This document shows, one piece after another, positions 59,785 to 64,000 of a DNA stretch of 64,000 nucleotides. Position numbers and translations under genes: made by a program. Numbering within the stretch: position 1 is the first letter of the stretch; each line of letters starts with the position of its first letter. The stretch is taken from contig CAXXHC010000001.1 of NCBI GenBank assembly GCA_963663525.2, positions 372,001-436,000 of the forward strand, in the 5' to 3' direction. This stretch comes from G963663525 sp963663525 (GTDB taxonomy: Bacteria; Myxococcota_A; SURF-8; G963663525). The notes below the pieces were generated by a model that was not told where the DNA came from, searched no databases, and saw only the letters and a list, made by a program, of their open reading frames with translations.

Positions 59785-60393
59785 ATGGTCATCATGACGA
59801 TTCGCGGCTGGCTGGCGGCGTGTTTCATGCTGCTGTTGCCCGCATCGGTGCTGTTTTCCGGCTGCGACGACGACGAAGAGGCCGTCGTCATGTACGGCCC
59901 CGGCCCGGCGTGCTCCGACGACGCGCAATGCGAGGAGATGGCGGGCGAAGGGTGGTATTGCAGCGAAGACGGCTGGTGCCTCCAGGACGGCGACTACGAC
60001 GGCGAGGAAATGGAAGGCGACGCGGATGATCCCGTTCCCACCGAATACGGCCCCTATCCCTACGAAGCCGACGAAGACGAAGCCGAAGTGGACGAAGACG
60101 ATCCCGTGCAAACCGAATACGGCCCGCAGTTTTGCCAGAACGACGAGGATTGCACCACTTTGTACGGTGAAGGCTGGGTCTGCGACACGAATTCCAACGA
60201 GTGCCTCCTTCCGGGCGATGCCGACGAAGTCGTGGACGAGGAGTGGAGCTACGACGCACCAGAATACGGCCCCGTGTATTGCCAGGTTGATGAAGATTGC
60301 ACGAATGTCTACGGCGAAGGTTGGGCCTGCGACCCCCGATGCAACCAGTGCAGCCCGCCGGGCGACGAGGACTGGGACTGCAACAGCGGCTAG
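59785..60393 (+). CDS. Cysteine-rich repeat lipoprotein 2
   Basis: A 202-residue paralogue of the lipoprotein at 58310. The signal peptide and lipobox (LFSGC) are almost identical and the upstream 60 bp also match, including TTCGTCATATATTCTGAA. Three repeats of the CxxDxxC...YGEGW type: PACSDDAQCEEMAGEGWYC, FCQNDEDCTTLYGEGWVCDT and YCQVDEDCTNVYGEGWACD. The acidic linkers are longer. GAGGAG lies upstream of the ATG. Confidence 0.8.
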   Translation: MVIMTIRGWLAACFMLLLPASVLFSGCDDDEEAVVMYGPGPACSDDAQCEEMAGEGWYCSEDGWCLQDGDYDGEEMEGDADDPVPTEYGPYPYEADEDEAEVDEDDPVQTEYGPQFCQNDEDCTTLYGEGWVCDTNSNECLLPGDADEVVDEEWSYDAPEYGPVYCQVDEDCTNVYGEGWACDPRCNQCSPPGDEDWDCNSG

Positions 60394-60510
60394 GAAACCT
60401 GAGTTTTAGAAGTCGGGGAACGCCCTTCTTTACAACGTTTCTTTCGCTCTGAACTTCCCTATTGTTTAATACTTTCGGGTGTTTGGGATGGCCGAATCGA
60501 GGAAAAACCT

Positions 60511-60909
60511 ATGGTCATCATGACGATTCGCGGCTGGCTGGCGGCGTGTTTCATGCTGTTGTTGCCCGCATGGGTGCTGTTTTCCGGCTGCGAGGACGAG
60601 GAAGCCACCGTCATGTACGGCCCAGGTCCGGCTTGCTCCGACGATGCGCAATGCGAGGAGATGGTGGGCGAAGGGTGGTAATGCAGCGAAGACGGCTGGT
60701 GCCTCCAGGACGGCGACTACGACGGCGAAGAGACGGAATGCGATGAGGAAGAGAGTTTGCGCTTTGCGCCTGCTGAATACGGCCCTTTGCATTGCCGAGT
60801 CGATGAAGATTGCACGTATTACTACGGAGAAGGCTGGGTCTGCGACCTCCGATGCAATCAGTGCAGCCCGCCGGGCGACGAGGATTGGGACTGCAACAGC
60901 GAAGGCTAG
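60511..60909 (+). pseudogene. Cysteine-rich repeat lipoprotein 3, broken by a premature stop
   Basis: The same signal peptide, lipobox and first repeat as the two paralogues, but codon 57 is TAA (60679-60681) where paralogue 2 has TAT (Tyr). The frame reopens and continues without further stops to TAG at 60907, with a second repeat CRVDEDCTYYYGEGWVCD. One substitution would restore a 132-residue protein. It may make a 56-residue truncated lipoprotein. Confidence 0.85.
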
Positions 60910-60930
60910 GATTCCTCGTCAGACCCGATT

Positions 60931-62040
60931 TCAGGAAGCCGCCCCGGCCTCCTGTGTGGCGGAAGACGTCTCCTTGCAAAGCAGAAGCACCTTGGGCCAG
61001 ATTTTATCGAGCGGCAACACGTAGTCCACGCCACCGTGCTTGATCGCTTCGTTGGGCATCCCGAACACCACGCAGCTTTTTTCGTCCTGGGCGACGTTTT
61101 TCGCCCCGGCGTCGTGCATTTCCTTCATACCCGCCGCGCCGTCGTCGCCCATGCCGGTCATGATGACGCCCACCGCGTTGGACCCTGCGTAGCGGGACGC
61201 CGAACGGAACAGCACGTCCACCGAGGGACGGTGGCGGCTGACCAGCGGACCCTCGCGCACTTCGACGTAGTACCGTGCACCGCTGCGCTTGAGCAACGCG
61301 TGCTTGTTGCCGGGCGCGATCAGCACCCGTCCCGGCACCACGGAATCGTTGTTGGCGGCTTCTTTCACGTTGACCCGGCAGATGCCGTTGAGGCGCTCGG
61401 CGAACGACGTGGTGAATTTCTCCGGCATGTGCTGGACGATCACCGTGCCGGGGGCGTCCACCGGCAGGGCTTCGAGGTACACCCGAAGGGCTTCTGTGCC
61501 GCCCGTGGATGCGCCGATCACCACGACTTTTTCCGTGGTCTGGATCAAGGCCCGGCTGGTGGCCTTGGAAAGCACCGCATCCGCCGAAAGTTTTTTCTCG
61601 GCGCGAAACGCCGGTCGCTGCGGGAGAGCCTTGGGGCTCGTCATCGCGGCGGCCTTCACCGCGTCGCAGATCATCATCCGGGATTCTTCGATGAATTTGC
61701 CGACGCCCAGTTTCGGTTTGGTGATGATGTCCACCGCACCCAGTTCCAGCGCCTTGATCGCGGTGGCCGCGCCTTTTTCCGTGAGGCTGGAGCACATCAC
61801 GACCGGGATCGGATGCTGGTGCATGAGCTTTTTGAGAAAGGTCAGGCCGTCCATGCGCGGCATTTCGACGTCCAGCGTGATGACGTCGGGCACTTCTTTT
61901 CGAAGCTTTTGCGCTGCAATGTAAGGATCTTGCGCCGTGGCCATGACTTCGATGGTGGGATCGCTTTCCAGAACCGCTGTCATTGCCTGACGTACCACCG
62001 CCGAATCGTCGATAATGAGAACTTTGATTTTCCGGTTCAT
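60931..62040 (-). CDS. cheB: Chemotaxis protein-glutamate methylesterase/deamidase CheB
   Basis: A 369-residue response-regulator enzyme. REC domain residues 1-125 with the acidic pair D11-D12, phospho-acceptor D57 in TLDVEMPRMDG, and K in IITKPK. The methylesterase domain has VVVIGASTGGTEALR (nucleophile Ser), VQHMPEKFT (His) and IMTGMGDDGAAG (Asp). It removes methyl groups from chemoreceptors once phosphorylated by CheA. It begins 19 bp after cheR on the same strand. Confidence 0.96.
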   Translation of the reverse strand: MNRKIKVLIIDDSAVVRQAMTAVLESDPTIEVMATAQDPYIAAQKLRKEVPDVITLDVEMPRMDGLTFLKKLMHQHPIPVVMCSSLTEKGAATAIKALELGAVDIITKPKLGVGKFIEESRMMICDAVKAAAMTSPKALPQRPAFRAEKKLSADAVLSKATSRALIQTTEKVVVIGASTGGTEALRVYLEALPVDAPGTVIVQHMPEKFTTSFAERLNGICRVNVKEAANNDSVVPGRVLIAPGNKHALLKRSGARYYVEVREGPLVSRHRPSVDVLFRSASRYAGSNAVGVIMTGMGDDGAAGMKEMHDAGAKNVAQDEKSCVVFGMPNEAIKHGGVDYVLPLDKIWPKVLLLCKETSSATQEAGAAS

Positions 62041-62059
62041 GGAGATCCTCGCTTGGATG

Positions 62060-62929
62060 CTAGAAAGGTTTGCGGTACACCGTCGGCGCGACCGTTTTGA
62101 AATCGCTGTTGACGTTCGACAGGGATTCGGAATGCCCGAGAAACAGATACCCGCCCGGCAGAAGTTGGTGGTAGAACTTGCGGATCAGGTCGCGCTTGGT
62201 TTCCAAATTGAAGTAAATGATGACGTTTCGGCAGAAAATGATGTGCATTTTCTTCTGAATGCCGAAAGAGCGGTCCATCAGGTTCAATTGTCCGAAGCGC
62301 ACCTTGGAGCGGATTTCGGGAAGCACGCGGAAATAGCCTTTGTAATCCCCCTTGCCCGCCATCATGTATTTGAAGCGAAAATTCGGGGGAATCTGCTGCA
62401 CGAGGCTTTTGCTGTAGACCGCCCGCGTGGCCGTTTGCAGCACTTCCATCGAAATGTCGGTGGCTAGGATCGAGTATCCCGACTTCGCTGTCGTCGGCTC
62501 GTCCGCCAGCACCATCGAGAGCGTGTACGGCTCCTCGCCGGTGGAGCATCCCGCGCTCCAGATCCTCAGTCCGTCGTACTGCTGCCACACCTGGTCGTGG
62601 TGCAGCGCCGGAAGCACATTGTTGACGAGAATCTGGAAGTGCTCGTGTTCACGAAAGAATTCCGTTTTGTTCGTCGTGATCGCATCGATCAGCAAGGTCA
62701 ATTCCTGGTCGAACGAATGCCCGTCCTGCAGGAACAGGTAGTATTCGTTGAAGGATTTGAGACTCAAGCGCCGCAACCGTTTGATGATGCGCGAAGCGAC
62801 CATCGTTTTTTTACCATCGGCCAGATGAATGCCCGTATGTTCGAAAATGAGCTTTCGAAACTGACGGAACAGGCGGTCCGACATGGGGGGAATCTGAAAC
62901 GATCCCGTATCTTTCGTCGTCGCGACCAT
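62060..62929 (-). CDS. cheR: Chemotaxis protein methyltransferase CheR
   Basis: A 289-residue SAM-dependent methyltransferase that adds methyl groups to receptor glutamates. The N-terminal helical domain (FRQFRKLIFEHTGIHLADGK) precedes the catalytic domain with LRIWSAGCSTGEEPYTLSM (SAM loop), YSILATDISMEVLQTA and IIFCRNVIIYFN. Typical length. Between cheW and cheB, as in many che clusters. Confidence 0.95.
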   Translation of the reverse strand: MVATTKDTGSFQIPPMSDRLFRQFRKLIFEHTGIHLADGKKTMVASRIIKRLRRLSLKSFNEYYLFLQDGHSFDQELTLLIDAITTNKTEFFREHEHFQILVNNVLPALHHDQVWQQYDGLRIWSAGCSTGEEPYTLSMVLADEPTTAKSGYSILATDISMEVLQTATRAVYSKSLVQQIPPNFRFKYMMAGKGDYKGYFRVLPEIRSKVRFGQLNLMDRSFGIQKKMHIIFCRNVIIYFNLETKRDLIRKFYHQLLPGGYLFLGHSESLSNVNSDFKTVAPTVYRKPF

Positions 62930-63027
62930 CGCACGATCCTTTACTCAGAATCACAGAGTCGTTCCGAAGCGCCACGATCTTCCGGTTTCGGTGCTTTCGT
63001 GGCCTTCGGCGCTTATTGCTTCCGCCA

Positions 63028-63567
63028 TTAGGCCGAGGGCTGCGCCGTCTCCGCCGCCTTCACCTGGTCCGTGGCCAGATCCGCAGATTTTTCAACCACT
63101 TCCAGCTCCTCCAGCGACAATACCTTGTCGATGTCGAGGATGATGACGAAGCCGCTCTCGCGCTTGCCCATGCCTTTGATGAACTCGGTTTTCAGCTTCG
63201 AGCCCAGCTTGGGCGGCGGTCCGATCAGGCTCTGGTCGATGTCGATCACTTCACTGACCGAATCCGCCAGCGCGCCCACCTGAAGGCTGTCGCCGTTGAT
63301 TTCCAGCTCGACGATGACGATGCAGGTGTCGGAGGTGCGCTGGATTGCGTCCATGCCGAGATTCTGCCGCAGATCGATCACCGGGACGACGTTGCCGCGC
63401 AGGTTGATGACGCCGCGCAGAAAGTCCGGAGTGCGGGGAACCTTGGTAATGTGAGTGAAATCCAGCACTTCGCGGACTTTGGAAATTTCCAGGGCGAAGT
63501 CCTCGTCACCCAGACGGAAGGTGAGAAACTGGTTTACAAGGTTTGTGGAGTCGTGTTGAATATCCAT
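63028..63567 (-). CDS. cheW: Chemotaxis coupling protein CheW
   Basis: A 179-residue adaptor linking receptors to CheA. It shows the CheW pattern: FLTFRLGDEDFALEISKVRE, DFLRGVINLRGNVVPVIDLR, SVSEVIDIDQSLIGPPP and KGMGKRESGFVIILDIDKVL. The start at 63567 (ATG) has GGAGGAAAAC directly upstream; a second in-frame ATG 12 bp earlier overlaps that site. Confidence 0.94.
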   Translation of the reverse strand: MDIQHDSTNLVNQFLTFRLGDEDFALEISKVREVLDFTHITKVPRTPDFLRGVINLRGNVVPVIDLRQNLGMDAIQRTSDTCIVIVELEINGDSLQVGALADSVSEVIDIDQSLIGPPPKLGSKLKTEFIKGMGKRESGFVIILDIDKVLSLEELEVVEKSADLATDQVKAAETAQPSA

Positions 63568-63594
63568 GTTTTCCTCCATGGGGTTAAAAAGGGT

Positions 63595-64000
63595 TCAATA
63601 GCGTTCGAACTGGGAATCCGACACGTCCGGGTCCGTTTCGAGTTGTATCTGTATGCCTTTTCCTTTGGCCGTTCTGGTGGCCGAATCTTTTTTCGGGGGA
63701 GCTTTTTTGACCAGCGCTCTTTGAAGCGCTGTTTCGGTGACCAGGACATTGTGGCTTAATTTGAAGAACGACACCTGCTCGTTCATGCTGATGGCCTGAC
63801 CGGACAGCTCCTCGCTAGTGGCAGCCATTTCTTCGGTAGCCGAGGCATTTTGCTGAATCACCTGGTCCAACTGGTGAATCGCTTTCGTTACTTGCTCGAT
63901 GCCGTTGGCCTGTTCGGAACTGCTGGCGTTGATTTCGCGCACGAGGTCGGAAGTTTTCTGAATCACCGGTACGATCTCGGCGAGCAAATTCCCGGCCTTT
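63595..64000 (-). CDS. Methyl-accepting chemotaxis protein (C-terminal part)
   Basis: The frame is open to the right edge of the window (about 135 residues seen). It is the signalling tail of an MCP: SDLVREINASSSEQANGIEQ, VTKAIHQLDQVIQQNASATE and EEMAATSEELSGQA. The C-terminus is basic then acidic (KKAPPKKDSATRTAKGKG, ending DVSDSQFERY) without the NWETF pentapeptide used by CheR/CheB tethering. The start lies beyond the window. Upstream gene of the cheW-cheR-cheB run. Confidence 0.93.
   Translation of the reverse strand, partial: KAGNLLAEIVPVIQKTSDLVREINASSSEQANGIEQVTKAIHQLDQVIQQNASATEEMAATSEELSGQAISMNEQVSFFKLSHNVLVTETALQRALVKKAPPKKDSATRTAKGKGIQIQLETDPDVSDSQFERY

Overview
The window is a GC-rich bacterial chromosome segment from a Gram-negative, respiring, motile or surface-sensing organism. 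Several secreted lipoproteins carry long Asp/Glu linkers and cysteine-rich 'C-x-x-D-x-x-C ... G-x-x-C' repeats. Together with the alternative complex III plus cbb3 oxidase and the free-standing PilB-like ATPase, this suggests a myxobacterial or deltaproteobacterial relative, or a candidate phylum near them. That placement is inference: no rRNA gene is present.

Layout. 1-854: partial DegT-type aminotransferase. 1.4-2.7 kb: AT-rich island with a REP-associated transposase (RAYT) flanked by REP hairpins and a secreted hypothetical protein. 2.7-3.9 kb: an exact 578-bp tandem duplication that creates a truncated smpB before the intact one. 4.2-11.2 kb: bioB, ogt, two lipoproteins sharing a C-terminal domain, a periplasmic CsgG-like protein and a basic hypothetical protein. 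11.9-18.2 kb: trkA, aroB, aroF and a PilB/GspE ATPase. 18.7-25.8 kb: ferredoxin, methyltransferase plus GT39 mannosyltransferase-like pair, membrane spermidine-synthase-like protein, HDAC-family deacetylase and a GNAT acetyltransferase. 26.4-28.1 kb: tRNA with CAU anticodon, zinc-ribbon coiled-coil protein with a lysine-rich tail, and a free-standing archaeal-type threonyl-tRNA editing domain. 28.9-44.5 kb: one long respiratory locus, ccoNO-Q-P-G-H-I-S followed by actABCDEF. 44.8-48.3 kb: IS91-like element with two tyrosine recombinases. 48.9-51.8 kb: MerR regulator, alpha/beta hydrolase, M19 dipeptidase. 52-56.3 kb: thrS, a small protein and a lipoprotein hydrolase. 56.8-60.9 kb: a SPASM radical SAM enzyme, then two intact and one broken cysteine-rich lipoprotein. 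60.9-64 kb: cheB, cheR, cheW and the end of a chemoreceptor.

The respiratory locus encodes a complete quinol-to-oxygen route. ActA-F oxidise quinol, with pentaheme ActA and monoheme ActE as electron carriers. CcoN/O/P reduce oxygen, and CcoG/H/I/S supply copper and assemble the oxidase.

The intergenic DNA is unusually rich in small palindromic and non-autonomous elements. I recognise six kinds: RAYT-linked REPs; MITE-like elements with GGGCGG ends and 9-10 bp target duplications; a related family carrying a TCGGGTGA palindrome; a 177-bp element with CCGCATTATTCATGA ends, one copy of which is split by the IS91-like element; a roughly 290-bp TGCACG-rich repeat; and assorted hairpins. The insertion of the IS91-like element into a known repeat lets its ends be placed to within a base or two.
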